A program made the position numbers and the translations under genes. Below the pieces are notes generated by a model. The model saw only the letters and a list, made by a program, of their open reading frames with translations. It searched no databases and had not been told where the DNA came from. A stretch of 64,000 nt of DNA. It comes from Candidatus Puniceispirillum sp. (GTDB lineage Bacteria > Pseudomonadota > Alphaproteobacteria > Puniceispirillales > Puniceispirillaceae). This document shows positions 1 through 9,516 of this stretch, piece after piece (within the stretch, counting starts at the first letter, position 1; each line of letters begins with the position of its first letter). Location of the stretch: the NCBI GenBank assembly GCA_028383305.1, contig JAOEVD010000004.1:62001-126000 (forward strand), given 5' to 3'.

Positions 1-1471
1 TGGCAAAGCTTATCTGAATAAAGCGTTCACGGCCTTCGCGTTCGATCAGGATCAAAACCCCCGAACGTCCACCTTTTTCAGCATCATTGATATCCTTAGC
101 AAGATTGGCCACGCCTTCAACCGGACGCTGGCCAAATCGCCGCAAGATATCACCAACCTGAAGCCCTTTTTCGGCGGCAGGACTGCCAGCAATCACCTCG
201 CTAACAACAACACCGGTCTTTTCGGCATCGAGCCCCATTTCCCCAGCAATTTTTGGGGTCAGCGTTTGCACTGAAAAACCAAGGCTTCCAAAGCTCTGCT
301 TGGCACCATCTTGAGCTGATTTATCACCCCCAGCAAGGCCAACAAGCTCGGCTTTTTCCAATTCACCAAGGGTGATTTGAACAGTCTTTGTCTTGCCTTG
401 GCGGAATAATTCGACATCAACCTTTGTGCCAATATCGGTTTCGGCAACAATGCGCGGCAGATCACGCATTTTATCAATGACCTTGCCATCAAATTTCACG
501 ATCACATCACCTGGCTGGACACCACCTTTGGCAGCTGGGCTATTTTCATTGGTCGATGATACCAGCGCCCCGCCTGCCTCTTTCAAACCAAGTGATTCGG
601 CAATGTCAGGTGTGACTTCTTGAATAAAAACACCAAGCCAGCCACGACGTGTTTGACCAAATTCAACAAGCTGACTTGCAACCCTGCTTGCCAGATTTGA
701 CGAAATCGCAAAGCCGATTCCAACAGAACCACCGGATTGCGAATAGATGGCCGTATTGATGCCAATCACCTCACCAGCAATGTTAAACAAAGGACCACCG
801 GAGTTACCGCGATTGATCGACGCATCAGTCTGGATGAAATCATCATAAGGGCCGTTGCCAATGTCACGGCCACGCGCCGAGACGATTCCGGCTGTTACCG
901 TTCCGCCAAGACCAAAGGGATTGCCAATTGCAAGCACCCAATCGCCAACGCGCAAATCATCCGAGTCACCAAAAGCAACCGCGGTTAATTTGGTTTCGCC
1001 TGGATCAATTTTCAGAACCGCAATATCAGTCTTTTTATCCTGACCCAAAACCTTGGCAGTAAAGCTTGTTTCATCAGCCAAAATAACACGAATTACTTCG
1101 GCATTTTCGATCACATGATAATTCGTGACGACAATACCTTCAGCATCGATGATAAAGCCTGATCCAAGCGATTGCGCTTTGCGCTGGCGGTCATTATCGC
1201 CAAAATTTTTAAAAAACTCTTCGAATGGCGACCCTGGTGGGAATTGCGGCATGTCAGCGCTTGGTCCATCTTTTACGATTGTGGTAGTTGAAATATTGAC
1301 CACCGATGGTGATAGTTTTTCGACTTCATCCGCAAATGAGTCGGGGCGCTGCGCTGCCGATAGGCTAAACGAAACAAACATAATTGTGAACGCCACGGCA
1401 AAGGACACCAAAAGGTCACTGCGCATGTGACTTAAAGGTTGCCGGATGGGCTGCAACAGTCTGACAAGCAT
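1..1471 (-). CDS. degP: DegP/HtrA-family periplasmic serine protease (3' end beyond window)
   Basis: This is a periplasmic protease/chaperone of the Do family that degrades misfolded envelope proteins. I translated it directly from the minus strand. An N-terminal hydrophobic segment (about residues 19-40) ends in a signal-peptide-like SLSAAQ. The trypsin-like domain carries the triad His119 (TNYHV), Asp149 (KKTDI) and Ser224 (GNSGG). Two PDZ domains follow, the first at about 260-350 and the second from about 370 into the window edge. The ATG at 1471 is preceded by AGGGAG at 8-nt spacing. It lies downstream of hflK-hflC, the usual alphaproteobacterial order, but a terminator and a 256-bp gap suggest its own promoter. 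The C-terminus is missing only because the window ends. Confidence 0.95.
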   Translation of the reverse strand, partial: MLVRLLQPIRQPLSHMRSDLLVSFAVAFTIMFVSFSLSAAQRPDSFADEVEKLSPSVVNISTTTIVKDGPSADMPQFPPGSPFEEFFKNFGDNDRQRKAQSLGSGFIIDAEGIVVTNYHVIENAEVIRVILADETSFTAKVLGQDKKTDIAVLKIDPGETKLTAVAFGDSDDLRVGDWVLAIGNPFGLGGTVTAGIVSARGRDIGNGPYDDFIQTDASINRGNSGGPLFNIAGEVIGINTAIYSQSGGSVGIGFAISSNLASRVASQLVEFGQTRRGWLGVFIQEVTPDIAESLGLKEAGGALVSSTNENSPAAKGGVQPGDVIVKFDGKVIDKMRDLPRIVAETDIGTKVDVELFRQGKTKTVQITLGELEKAELVGLAGGDKSAQDGAKQSFGSLGFSVQTLTPKIAGEMGLDAEKTGVVVSEVIAGSPAAEKGLQVGDILRRFGQRPVEGVANLAKDINDAEKGGRSGVLILIEREGRERFIQISFA

Positions 1472-1514
1472 GATAAACACTCCCTAAGGATACTGAGATC
1501 GGTAAAATACGTAT

Positions 1515-1538
1515 AAGCACCCGCAATTGCCGGTGCTT
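1515..1538. promoter_or_regulatory. 24-bp near-perfect palindrome upstream of degP
   Basis: The arms AAGCACC and GGTGCTT flank a GCAATTGC core, with one mismatched C on each side. It lies 44-67 bp upstream of the degP start. It could be an operator for a stress regulator or a leader hairpin. I cannot tell which, and no regulator is recognised. Confidence 0.35.
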
Positions 1539-1642
1539 AACTTTCTTTGTCATGCCGTAACAGCGTGACCAAAAAAAGGCAGTTTCGTGTTCTTTTCGGC
1601 CATTCCCCAAAGGCCGCCAGAAAGCCCCTAAAAAGCGGCTGT

Positions 1643-1705
1643 AAAAAAGGGCCGGACATGTTGATCAGCCAGTTGTTGCACTGCATCTAATCAACCAGCC
1701 GGCCC
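1643..1705 (-). terminator. Rho-independent terminator after hflC
   Basis: Read on the minus strand, the stem GGGCCGG ... GTTGAT pairs with ATCAAC ... CCGGCCC and is followed at once by six T residues (1643-1648). It sits 23 bp past the hflC stop and separates hflKC from degP. Confidence 0.75.
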
Positions 1706-1727
1706 CCCTTAGCTTGGCTTTCTATCC

Positions 1728-2612
1728 CTATTTGGATTTGGCAGGCGTACCGTCCTTATCCAAGAAGAAACGGAAAAATGCGCTATCTGGTGACAGCACC
1801 ATCGATGTATCCTTTTCGGTAAAGGATTTCCGATAAGCTTCCATTGACCGATAGAAGGCAAAGAATTCCGCATCCTGACCAAAACTTTCCGCATAGATCC
1901 GGATCGCTTCAGAGTCACCGGCACCGCGTGTTTCCTGTGCGGTACGTTGGGCTTCGGAAATGATCACAGTCCGGATCTTTTCCGCTGCCGAACGGATCTT
2001 CTGGGCTTCTTCTTCACCTGTTGCGCGGAATTCCTTAGCCTCTCTTGTCCGCTCTGACTTCATGCGGTTAAAGATATTCTGGCTGGTAGCGTCAGGATAA
2101 TCGGCACGACGCAAACGCACATCGATGATCTGAATACCAAGCGATGAAACAGATTCGTTCACCTCATCACCAATCGACCGTGTAATGTCGTTGCGCTGCC
2201 CGGTTAGAATTGATGCCAAAGTTTCCCTACCAAGAGCCCGACGAACCGATGAGTCGATAATCGCCTCAAGACGTCCCCGCGCACCTAATTCATTGCGAAC
2301 TGTTTGATAGAAAAGTAATGGATCGGATATTTGATAACGGGCATACGCATCCACCATCAAACGCTTCTGATCAGAAAGGATGACTTCCTGCGCATCCTGC
2401 GGGATTAGGCTGAGCACACGCTTTTCATAATAGGTGACGTCCTGAATGAACGGCAGCTTAAAGGCAAGACCCGGTTCCTGAATGGTCCGTTTTGGTTCAC
2501 CCAATTGCAGAACAAGCGCCTGCTGGGTCTGATTAACGGTGAAAGCTGAATTATAAGCTGCAAAAACACCGGCAGCCAACAAAACAATAATCGCTATACG
2601 AAATGATGCCAT
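1728..2612 (-). CDS. hflC: HflC, SPFH-domain modulator of FtsH
   Basis: HflC forms with HflK the large membrane complex that surrounds and restrains the FtsH protease. At 294 residues it matches the family length. One N-terminal transmembrane helix (about 5-23) is followed by the SPFH/prohibitin domain (about 25-200) and a charged helical region with alternating Glu/Ala/Arg. The GDSEAIRIYAESFG segment near the C-terminus is typical of HflC. One base separates its start from the hflK stop, so the two are co-translated. A strong terminator follows. Confidence 0.96.
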   Translation of the reverse strand: MASFRIAIIVLLAAGVFAAYNSAFTVNQTQQALVLQLGEPKRTIQEPGLAFKLPFIQDVTYYEKRVLSLIPQDAQEVILSDQKRLMVDAYARYQISDPLLFYQTVRNELGARGRLEAIIDSSVRRALGRETLASILTGQRNDITRSIGDEVNESVSSLGIQIIDVRLRRADYPDATSQNIFNRMKSERTREAKEFRATGEEEAQKIRSAAEKIRTVIISEAQRTAQETRGAGDSEAIRIYAESFGQDAEFFAFYRSMEAYRKSFTEKDTSMVLSPDSAFFRFFLDKDGTPAKSK

Positions 2613-2613
2613 G

Positions 2614-3729
2614 TTACTGCCCCCCCGCCGACTTGTTTAATTCTTTCAAAGGTAGATATGGCACAACACCATTTCCGCCGCCCTGACCATCGATAATGAC
2701 CTTTTCAACATTTGAGAAAATTTCCTCGACTGTTTCAATATAGATCCGTTCACGGGTCACAGCCTTATCTTGAAGATATGCTTGGTAGATTTGGTCAAAA
2801 CGCGATGCATCACCTGCCGCACGGTTGACTACCTCGGCCTGGTAAGCTTCGGCCTCTGCAACCAGTTTCGCTGCTGCACCACGCGCCCGCGGCACAATGT
2901 CGTTACTGAAGGATTCAGCTTCGTTCTTGAGCCTGTCTCGGTCTTGGCGCGCACGCTGCACCTCGTTGAAGGCATCAATAACATCAGCCGGTGGATCAAC
3001 CGCCAAAAGCTGAACATCACGGACACGAACACCAACGCCATATTCGTTCAACAGATCTTGCAACTGCTGGCGAGCTTGGACTTGAATAGATTGGCGTCCT
3101 TCTGTCAAAACATTTTTGATTGGTGTACGGCCGATAATTTCACGCATCACCGCTTCAGCTGTCACTTTGATGGTTTCGTCTGGTTCGGCAAGATTGAATA
3201 GATACTCTCCAGCGTCTGAAATTCGCCAGAACACCACAAAATCGATATCAACAATGTTTTCGTCGCCCGTTATCATCTGACTTTCGTCTTTAATGTCACG
3301 GCGTGATGAAGAATTACCGGTCACATCCCGAAACCCGATTTCAATTCGGTTATCGCGGGTCACTTCTGGACGCAAAACTGATTCGATAGGGAAGGGAAGA
3401 TGGTAGTGCAGACCTGGCGGGCTAGTCCGAACCCATTCGCCAAAGCGCAAAACAACTCCTTGCTGTTGTGGGTTTACGCGGTAAAAACCGGTCACGCCCC
3501 AAATCAGCGCAAAAACAATCGTCAGAAGCAGAATTGACCGGCCACCGCCGCCGCCGCTTGGCATCATCCTGCGCCAAGCTTCTCCAAATTGACGGATTAC
3601 CGCGTCAACGTCTTGTGGAGGCTGGCCGCCGCCTTGACCCCACGGACCGCCGCCGTTTCCGCCGCCGCCTTGGCCCCACGGACCGCCGCCGCCTTGGCCA
3701 CCTTGGCCGCCTTGATTATTCCATGGCAT
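2614..3729 (-). CDS. hflK: HflK, SPFH-domain modulator of FtsH
   Basis: HflK is the partner of HflC in the FtsH-regulating membrane complex. The 371-residue protein starts with a Gly/Pro/Gln-rich tail (residues 5-39, PWGQ repeats), one transmembrane helix at about 65-83, then the SPFH domain and a long coiled segment. I chose the ATG at 3729 (MPWNNQ) because GGGAG lies 10 nt upstream and the glycine-rich tail is the family N-terminus. An upstream in-frame extension to 3795 has no family support. The next gene upstream is the divergent mrp. Confidence 0.95.
   Translation of the reverse strand: MPWNNQGGQGGQGGGGPWGQGGGGNGGGPWGQGGGQPPQDVDAVIRQFGEAWRRMMPSGGGGGRSILLLTIVFALIWGVTGFYRVNPQQQGVVLRFGEWVRTSPPGLHYHLPFPIESVLRPEVTRDNRIEIGFRDVTGNSSSRRDIKDESQMITGDENIVDIDFVVFWRISDAGEYLFNLAEPDETIKVTAEAVMREIIGRTPIKNVLTEGRQSIQVQARQQLQDLLNEYGVGVRVRDVQLLAVDPPADVIDAFNEVQRARQDRDRLKNEAESFSNDIVPRARGAAAKLVAEAEAYQAEVVNRAAGDASRFDQIYQAYLQDKAVTRERIYIETVEEIFSNVEKVIIDGQGGGNGVVPYLPLKELNKSAGGQ
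3628..3690. repeat. Short tandem duplication in the hflK N-terminal coding region
   Basis: A 27-bp GC-rich unit at 3628-3654 recurs at 3664-3690 with one difference. It encodes the repeated GGPWGQGGG stretch of HflK. The tail is low-complexity and likely varies in length between relatives. Confidence 0.8.
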
Positions 3730-3945
3730 GATGCTCTCGCTCCCTCGCCCTTTGATAGTCGTGTTGCTGTGTTCATAACCCAGCGTCACGACCAATATGT
3801 TTCATGGTCTTAAAATTCCGGCATTTTTATCATTGCTGCTGTATCAATTACCACCCTTAACTTGCAAAACGCGTTTCAAAGGCTTATGTCACAGTCTCCA
3901 TTAAGACTACCACCAATATTTGCATAGAAGCGGTTGATTTCAAGA

Positions 3946-5067
3946 ATGACAAACGAATTGAACGAAAGAAAAATTGCGGAGACCCTCTCTGGCGTCCTAA
4001 TCCCCGGATCTGAGCAGTCGCTTTTTGATGCTGGCGCTGTTTCAGGAATAGTTATCAAGGACGGCCATGTTGGCTTTACCATTGAAATTGATTCAAAAGA
4101 TAAAGACAAGGCCGATGCGGTTCGCAGTTCGGCCGAAAAGGCAGTTCTGGCGCTTGACGGCGTGCTGTCGGCAACGGCAATGCTGACCGCGCATCAGGCC
4201 GGCCCAACCATGCAGCCGAAGGGCGGTGACCGTGGCTCGCCAATTGGCGCTGGCCAGCAAATGCAGGCCGAACCACATCAACCAGCCAAATATGTCATTG
4301 CCGTTGCGTCGGGCAAGGGCGGTGTTGGCAAATCAACAACCTCGATCAATCTGGCCTTGGCGTTGGCAGCAACCGGGAAAAAAGTTGGCATTCTTGACGC
4401 TGATATTTACGGCCCGTCATTACCGCGCCTCATTGGTTTGAACCGTAAACCTCAAAGCGATGGCAAAAAAATCGTACCAATCGAAGCATGGGGTCTGCAA
4501 ACCATGTCGATTGGCTATCTTGTCGCCGAGGATGCGCCGACCATCTGGCGCGGGCCGATGGTGATGAGTGCCATCGAGCAAATGCTTCGTGATGTCGCTT
4601 GGGACGCACTGGATATTCTGGTCATTGATATGCCACCCGGCACAGGTGATGCGCAATTGACCCTGTCCCAGCGTGCTGCGCTGGCCGGTGCCGTGATCGT
4701 CTCGACACCGCAGGATCTAGCGTTGATCGATGCGCGCAAAGGGTTAAACATGTTCCGCAAAGTGAATGTGCCGCTTCTCGGGATTATCGAAAATATGAGC
4801 CATTTCCTATGCACCGAATGTGGCGCAAGGCATGAAATTTTTGGCAATGGCGGCGCCCGCGCCGAAGCCGCCAAATTGGGCGTGCCGTTCCTTGGTGAAG
4901 TGCCACTGGAAATGGCAATCCGCGCAACCTCTGATGAAGGCACACCGATCGTGGCAAGCCAGCCAGACAGCCCGCATGCCGCGCATTATCGGGCAATTGC
5001 CCAGGCGGTTTTGCAAACGCTTGAGCGCAACGCACCAAAGGCCAGCCCAAAGATCATCGTCGAATAG
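3946..5067 (+). CDS. mrp: Mrp/ApbC/NBP35-family iron-sulfur cluster carrier ATPase
   Basis: This cytosolic P-loop ATPase carries and delivers Fe-S clusters. Residues 1-85 form a DUF59/MIP18-like domain. The deviant Walker A GKGGVGKS is at 123-130. The Mrp Cys pair is CTEC (Cys289, Cys292), which bridges a cluster at the dimer interface. With ATG 3946 it has 373 residues. A TTG at 3934 in the same frame is an alternative, and neither has a strong ribosome binding site. It is divergent from hflK and sits inside the usual thyA-folA-hflKC block. The role is firm from family motifs; the start is less sure. Confidence 0.93.
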   Translation: MTNELNERKIAETLSGVLIPGSEQSLFDAGAVSGIVIKDGHVGFTIEIDSKDKDKADAVRSSAEKAVLALDGVLSATAMLTAHQAGPTMQPKGGDRGSPIGAGQQMQAEPHQPAKYVIAVASGKGGVGKSTTSINLALALAATGKKVGILDADIYGPSLPRLIGLNRKPQSDGKKIVPIEAWGLQTMSIGYLVAEDAPTIWRGPMVMSAIEQMLRDVAWDALDILVIDMPPGTGDAQLTLSQRAALAGAVIVSTPQDLALIDARKGLNMFRKVNVPLLGIIENMSHFLCTECGARHEIFGNGGARAEAAKLGVPFLGEVPLEMAIRATSDEGTPIVASQPDSPHAAHYRAIAQAVLQTLERNAPKASPKIIVE

Positions 5068-5092
5068 CTGCCTCAAAAATGGCAAAATGTGC

Positions 5093-5638
5093 CTAAGCCA
5101 TCGGTTTTGCGGTGGTACGCCTAGTTGCGCGTTCATAGTGATAGGCGGGCACATCACCAGCGGCATCAATTTCGGCCTCGATTTCGATGCCCCATTGATC
5201 GGCTGGTAAATCAGGGAAAAAAGCAGCATCTTTGCCGCCATCAGCGGCAATATTGATAACGGTTCGTTCAACGCGGTGACAATAATCCAGCCCTTGAGAA
5301 TAGATTTCGCCGCCACCAAACAGAATGATTTCTGGCCGCGCCTCGGCAGTGGCTTCAATCCAGTCACGCGCTGCTGCGATGGCTGCGGTCATTGTTGCAA
5401 CGCGAATGGCGCCATCAGCCGCCCAATCAGCATCACGCGTCATCACGATACTGGCACGGCCCGGCAATGGGCGGCCAATCGAATCCCATGTTTTGCGCCC
5501 CATAATCAAAGGGCACCCCATGGTGAGCGTTTTGACACGTTTCAGATCATCAGGAATATGCCAGATAAGCCCTTTACCATCGCCAATCACCCGGTTTTTG
5601 GCCATTGCCACAACGGCGGTCATATGGACCATCATCAT
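5093..5638 (-). CDS. folA: Dihydrofolate reductase
   Basis: It reduces dihydrofolate to tetrahydrofolate with NADPH, regenerating the cofactor consumed by ThyA next door. The sequence shows the Met20-loop region (VIGDGKGLIWHIPDDL), the active-site Asp of that segment, the NADPH-binding GRKTWDSIGRPLPGR, and the conserved GGGEIY. Length is 181 residues. Several closely spaced Met codons (residues 1, 2, 3 and 6) make the exact start uncertain. It lies 5 bp after the thyA stop and is surely co-transcribed with it. Confidence 0.96.
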   Translation of the reverse strand: MMMVHMTAVVAMAKNRVIGDGKGLIWHIPDDLKRVKTLTMGCPLIMGRKTWDSIGRPLPGRASIVMTRDADWAADGAIRVATMTAAIAAARDWIEATAEARPEIILFGGGEIYSQGLDYCHRVERTVINIAADGGKDAAFFPDLPADQWGIEIEAEIDAAGDVPAYHYERATRRTTAKPMA

Positions 5639-5643
5639 AACCG

Positions 5644-6438
5644 TTAAACCGCAATTGGCGCAGCGATATGCGGCGCGGCAACATAATCAACAATTTCGAA
5701 ATCTTCAAATTTGAAGTCGTCAATTTGATCAGGAATATTGCGGATTACCAGTTTTGGCAGCGTCGTTGGCTGGCGGCCAAGCTGGGCGCGGGCTTGTTCG
5801 AAATGATTGGCATAAAGATGCGCATCACCAAGCGTATGCACAAATTCACCCGCCTTCAGCCCACAAATGGCGGCGATCATGTGCGTTAACAGTGCATAGG
5901 AAGCAATATTGAATGGCACACCCAAGAAACAATCGGCGCTGCGCTGATAAAGCTGGCAGGACAAACGCCCATTCGCGACCTGAAATTGAAACAGGCAATG
6001 GCATGGTGGTAAGGCCATATTCGGTACATCAGCCGGATTCCAAGCGGTTAACATCAAGCGCCGCGAATCCGGATTGGTTTTAATCATCTCAATCAAATCG
6101 GCAAGCTGGTCAATTTCGGTGCCATCAGGCGTTTGCCAATGGCGCCATTGTTTGCCATAGACCGGCCCCAAATCACCATTTTCATCCGCCCAGTCATTCC
6201 AGATCGATACACCATTTTCCTGCAAATAGCAGATATTCGTATCGCCACTGATAAACCATAGCAATTCATGGATAATTGATTTGATATGCAGCTTTTTCGT
6301 GGTCAATAACGGGAATCCATCGACAAGGTCAAACCGCATCTGATGGCCAAAAACCGCTCTCGTGCCGGTGCCGGTGCGATCGCCGCGATCAACCCCGTCA
6401 TCCAAAATTCGTTGCAATAAATCCAGATATTGCCGCAT
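5644..6438 (-). CDS. thyA: Thymidylate synthase
   Basis: It makes dTMP from dUMP with methylenetetrahydrofolate. From ATG 6438 the protein is 264 residues and collinear with E. coli ThyA. The nucleophile Cys146 lies in LPPCHC, with RTGTGT at 21-26 and QRSAD downstream. GAGAGG precedes this ATG at 7 nt. A longer reading to 6459 adds seven residues that the family lacks. It is first in a thyA-folA pair. The 281 bp upstream, to the tmRNA, show no convincing gene. Confidence 0.97.
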   Translation of the reverse strand: MRQYLDLLQRILDDGVDRGDRTGTGTRAVFGHQMRFDLVDGFPLLTTKKLHIKSIIHELLWFISGDTNICYLQENGVSIWNDWADENGDLGPVYGKQWRHWQTPDGTEIDQLADLIEMIKTNPDSRRLMLTAWNPADVPNMALPPCHCLFQFQVANGRLSCQLYQRSADCFLGVPFNIASYALLTHMIAAICGLKAGEFVHTLGDAHLYANHFEQARAQLGRQPTTLPKLVIRNIPDQIDDFKFEDFEIVDYVAAPHIAAPIAV

Positions 6439-6684
6439 TCGCAGGCCTCTCTTAATCACTTGATTGACATTTTATCACCGCGCGTCACGCAAAAGGTCAC
6501 GATCGACGCTTATAATGCCGCGAAGGCACCTATTCGCCGTTCGGTTAAAATGGCATGGCCATACGTCACGGTGCAAGCGGATAATCGGATTATCTGGCGA
6601 CCGTGAATCTGGCCAATCCTTTGCCCAGAAAGGGCGAATCATGCAGTTATCACGCCGCAAAAACAATTCAGTGCAAAACTATCC

Positions 6685-6713
6685 TTTAAAACCGGCGTCA
6701 TTGCTTCTATATT
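6685..6713 (+). promoter_or_regulatory. Possible ssrA promoter
   Basis: TTTAAA (6685-6690) and TATATT (6708-6713) are separated by 17 bp. They place a start near 6720, where the first stem-loop of the tmRNA acceptor piece begins. The -35 match is weak. Confidence 0.4.
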
Positions 6714-6719
6714 AAAGAT

Positions 6720-7075
6720 GCTGGTTCGCCAGCTATGGCGATAAACGTGCTGTAGAATAAGCAGAGCGGACCCGGGGGCGGTACCCGGCGCCTCCACCAT
6801 TTTAGCCCGAAACGACGGCCATCACGGCCTGCAGCAGAATTTGAGCTAAAAGATTGGGGGCGAAATAGGATCGACGCATGTGGTAAAGGCAGTATTTTTG
6901 CTCGGTATGGTACCCGCCGTTATCGGGCCATGTAGTAGTTGCAAATGACAACACTGCTCCGGTAGCAATCGCAGCCTAAAGGCAGCGGGAGTAACCGATC
7001 TTAAGTCCAGATCGATTGAGCTCGGTCTGGCGGGGTTTGGGGCGCACCTGGCAACAGAAGCGTTCCGCTTTACCT
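6720..7075 (+). ncRNA. ssrA: tmRNA, circularly permuted two-piece form
   Basis: tmRNA rescues stalled ribosomes and tags the unfinished peptide. The order is permuted as in alphaproteobacteria. The acceptor piece comes first, ending CGCCTCCACCA at 6799 with a T-arm just before it. An excised spacer (about 6800-6855) follows, then the coding piece begins GGGGGCG at 6856. The two ends pair as a 7-bp acceptor stem that contains the G3-U70 alanine identity pair. GCATGT (6876-6881) can pair with ACGTGC (6745-6750) as helix P2. The acceptor piece opens with a UUCG hairpin (6720-6733). The tag frame is 6941-6979. The 3' end near 7075 is an estimate. sspB follows directly. Confidence 0.9.
6941..6979 (+). 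other. tmRNA tag reading frame
   Basis: The resume codon GCA begins ANDNTAPVAIAA, then TAA. With the tRNA-borne alanine the full tag would be AANDNTAPVAIAA. The ANDN start is the SspB-binding part in this class and the final Ala-Ala is the ClpX recognition signal. Confidence 0.88.
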
Positions 7076-7156
7076 TGGCGGATCCATGATAAAGGTGCAT
7101 GTTCATCTATCGATTTTCCATCATCCTGCCCGCTGACACAGAAAGACCAAAACCTC

Positions 7157-7669
7157 ATGACCGATGACGACATGCTGCAAACCGGCTTGAATTATGAACT
7201 TTTGGTAGAAGATGCGCTTCGGTCGGTGGTTCGCTCGTCGCTTAGCATTGTTCAAAAGGTTGGGCTGCCCGGTGAAACGCATTTCTATATTGGCTTTTCA
7301 ACAACCTATAAAGGTGTTGAAATCGATGATCATCTTCGCGCCAAACATCCAGAAACTATGACAATCGTTCTCCAGCATCAATTTGCCGATTTGATTGTTG
7401 GTGAAGATGAATTTTCGGTCACTTTATTCTTTGGCGGCAAGCCAAGCCCGATGATCATTCCCTTTGAGGCCGTGACCAGCTTTAACGACCCGTCGGTTGG
7501 CTTTGGGTTACAATTCGGCATTGCCGAAGATGATGACAGCGATGAAGATGATCATGATGATGACATCCCGCCATCGGATGACCAGCCAGCGCAAAGCAAT
7601 GATGATGCTTCTGGCAATAGTGCCGATGTTGTGTCGCTTGACACCTTCCGAAAAAGACCGACAAAATAA
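7157..7669 (+). CDS. sspB: SspB, ClpXP adaptor for SsrA-tagged proteins
   Basis: SspB binds the SsrA tag and tethers the substrate to ClpX. The alphaproteobacterial form is recognised by NYELLVEDALRSVVR near the N-terminus, a folded core to about residue 115 (ending FGLQFG), a very acidic linker (SDEDDHDDD), and a C-terminal ClpX-binding module VVSLDTFRKR. I chose ATG 7157 (170 residues). Upstream codons of the open frame fall in the tmRNA gene and have no family counterpart. The adaptor gene sits immediately downstream of the RNA whose tag it reads. Confidence 0.93.
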   Translation: MTDDDMLQTGLNYELLVEDALRSVVRSSLSIVQKVGLPGETHFYIGFSTTYKGVEIDDHLRAKHPETMTIVLQHQFADLIVGEDEFSVTLFFGGKPSPMIIPFEAVTSFNDPSVGFGLQFGIAEDDDSDEDDHDDDIPPSDDQPAQSNDDASGNSADVVSLDTFRKRPTK

Positions 7670-7756
7670 AAATCCAATGATCGGCTGGCAGGCCGCTACG
7701 TGCATGCCATGCCAAATATCTGTTCATTTGCCATTTGATATTTACAGGATTTAGCC

Positions 7757-9364
7757 ATGGCCAATTTTGCCTATAGCCCGATGTTTCCAACAACCGCCGA
7801 CACAACCGAATATGAGCTTGTGTCCAGCGATCATGTCCGGCTTGTCGAAATGGAGGGCGAAACCTTCCTTCGGGTTGATCCGGAAGGCCTAACCCTTCTC
7901 GCCGAACGTGCCTTTATCGATATTTCACATCTGCTTCGAAGCAGCCATCTTGGCCAGCTTGCCGATATTCTAAAAGATCCCGAAGCCACCAAGAATGACC
8001 GGTTTGTCGCATTGGAAATGCTGAAAAACGCCGTTATTTCCGCCGAAGGCCTGTTGCCAATGTGCCAAGATACTGGCACGGCGCTGGTAACGGGTTATCG
8101 AGGCGACCATGTTTTGGTCAATGGTGATGATGGCGAGGCGCTATCGCGCGGCATTTACAACACTTATCAAAATTGCAATTTACGCTTTTCACAGCTTGCA
8201 GCGCATAGCATGTTTGAAGAAAGCAATACAGCCACCAACCTTCCGGCGCAGATCGAAATCAACGCCGGCAAAGGCCTTGAATATAAATTCGCTTTTATTC
8301 AAAAAGGTGGTGGATCAGCAAACAAAGCCTTTTTGCATCAGAAAACCAAAGCGGTGCTCAATCCCGAGTCGCTTCGTGAGTTTGTCCGCACCGCCATTCT
8401 GGAGCTTGGCACTTCTGCCTGCCCGCCTTATCACCTTGCGATTGTGATTGGCGGCACATCAGCCGAACTGACAATGAAGACGGTTAAAATGGCATCAATC
8501 AAGGCGCTTGATAATCTGCCAACCGAGGGCAATGCGCTTGGTCATGCATGGCGTGATCTCGATTGGGAAGCAGAAATCCTGCAAATCACCCGTGACCTTG
8601 GCATTGGCGCGCAATTTGGCGGTAAATATTATTGCCATGATGTACGCGTCATTCGCTTGCCGCGTCACGGTGCCTCTTGCCCAATTGGCATTGGCGTGTC
8701 CTGCTCGGCCGACCGGCAGGCCTTTGCCAAAATCACTCCCGAAGGGCTGTTTATTGAAACCTTAGAGCGCGATCCGGCAAAATTCCTGCCCGATCTATCT
8801 GATCAACCCGAAGATGATGTCGTTGCCATTGATCTGAACAAACCAATGAGCGAAATTCTGGCAAGCCTTAGCGCCCATCCGGTTGAAACACGGCTTGCGC
8901 TCACCGGCCCCTTGATCGTGGCGCGCGACATTGCCCATGCCAAATTGCTGGAACGGCTGGATCAAGACGGCAAATTGCCCGATTATTTCAAAAACCATCC
9001 GGTTTATTATGCGGGGCCAGCAAAGACACCCGAAGGCATGGCATCGGGGTCATTTGGCCCAACCACAGCTGGCCGCATGGATTCCTATGTTCCAACTTTT
9101 CAGGCCAATGGTGGATCAATGGTGATGCTTGCCAAGGGCAACCGGTCCCGCATTGTTCGCGATTCCTGTAAAGAACATGGCGGTTTTTATCTTGGCTCAA
9201 TTGGCGGAGTCGCCGCCAAACTGGCGCTTGAGTCAATCAAGAAAATCGAAGTTCTGGAATATCCAGAGCTTGGCATGGAAGCCGTCTGGAAAATTGAAGT
9301 TGAAAATTTTCCAGCCTTCATTGTGATGGATGACAAGGGTAATGATTTCTTTGATCTTGGCTAG
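7757..9364 (+). CDS. fumA: Class I fumarate hydratase, [4Fe-4S] dependent
   Basis: It hydrates fumarate to malate in the TCA cycle. The 535-residue protein has the class I architecture, with an N-terminal Fe-S domain and a C-terminal Fe-S hydro-lyase domain. Three cluster cysteines are visible: Cys103 (MCQDTG), Cys222 (SACPPY) and Cys316 (GVSCSAD). Each is two residues before its E. coli FumA counterpart. KGGGSANK at 183-190 is also conserved. Being oxygen-sensitive, this class often coexists with FumC. It follows sspB by 87 bp on the same strand. Confidence 0.95.
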   Translation: MANFAYSPMFPTTADTTEYELVSSDHVRLVEMEGETFLRVDPEGLTLLAERAFIDISHLLRSSHLGQLADILKDPEATKNDRFVALEMLKNAVISAEGLLPMCQDTGTALVTGYRGDHVLVNGDDGEALSRGIYNTYQNCNLRFSQLAAHSMFEESNTATNLPAQIEINAGKGLEYKFAFIQKGGGSANKAFLHQKTKAVLNPESLREFVRTAILELGTSACPPYHLAIVIGGTSAELTMKTVKMASIKALDNLPTEGNALGHAWRDLDWEAEILQITRDLGIGAQFGGKYYCHDVRVIRLPRHGASCPIGIGVSCSADRQAFAKITPEGLFIETLERDPAKFLPDLSDQPEDDVVAIDLNKPMSEILASLSAHPVETRLALTGPLIVARDIAHAKLLERLDQDGKLPDYFKNHPVYYAGPAKTPEGMASGSFGPTTAGRMDSYVPTFQANGGSMVMLAKGNRSRIVRDSCKEHGGFYLGSIGGVAAKLALESIKKIEVLEYPELGMEAVWKIEVENFPAFIVMDDKGNDFFDLG

Positions 9365-9390
9365 CCGCATCACCTAACAGCGCGTTACAC

Positions 9391-9463
9391 AACCAGCCGG
9401 TATCATTCAGGCATTTTCTATTCAAGCCTGCGGCATCAAGCAGATGCACGGGCTGGTTTTGAT
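9391..9463 (+). terminator. Probable terminator after the fumarase gene
   Basis: AACCAGCC (9391-9398) pairs with GGCTGGTT (9451-9458), enclosing an inner CAGGC/GCCTG stem (9408-9412, 9426-9430). A T-rich tail (TTTTGATTTT) follows. The branched shape makes it less certain than a simple hairpin. Confidence 0.5.
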
Positions 9464-9516
9464 TTTGACACAGGCATGACGCCAGTCTTTTGCCAGCCGT
9501 TTTTTACGGCTGTCGA

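Noticed and set aside
2770-3201. 143-codon plus-strand ORF
   Set aside because: It is a shadow of hflK. The translation has no recognisable features.
6464-6715. Possible small gene between thyA and ssrA
   Set aside because: Translations on both strands are low-quality and there is no ribosome binding site. The stretch is most likely the two promoters.
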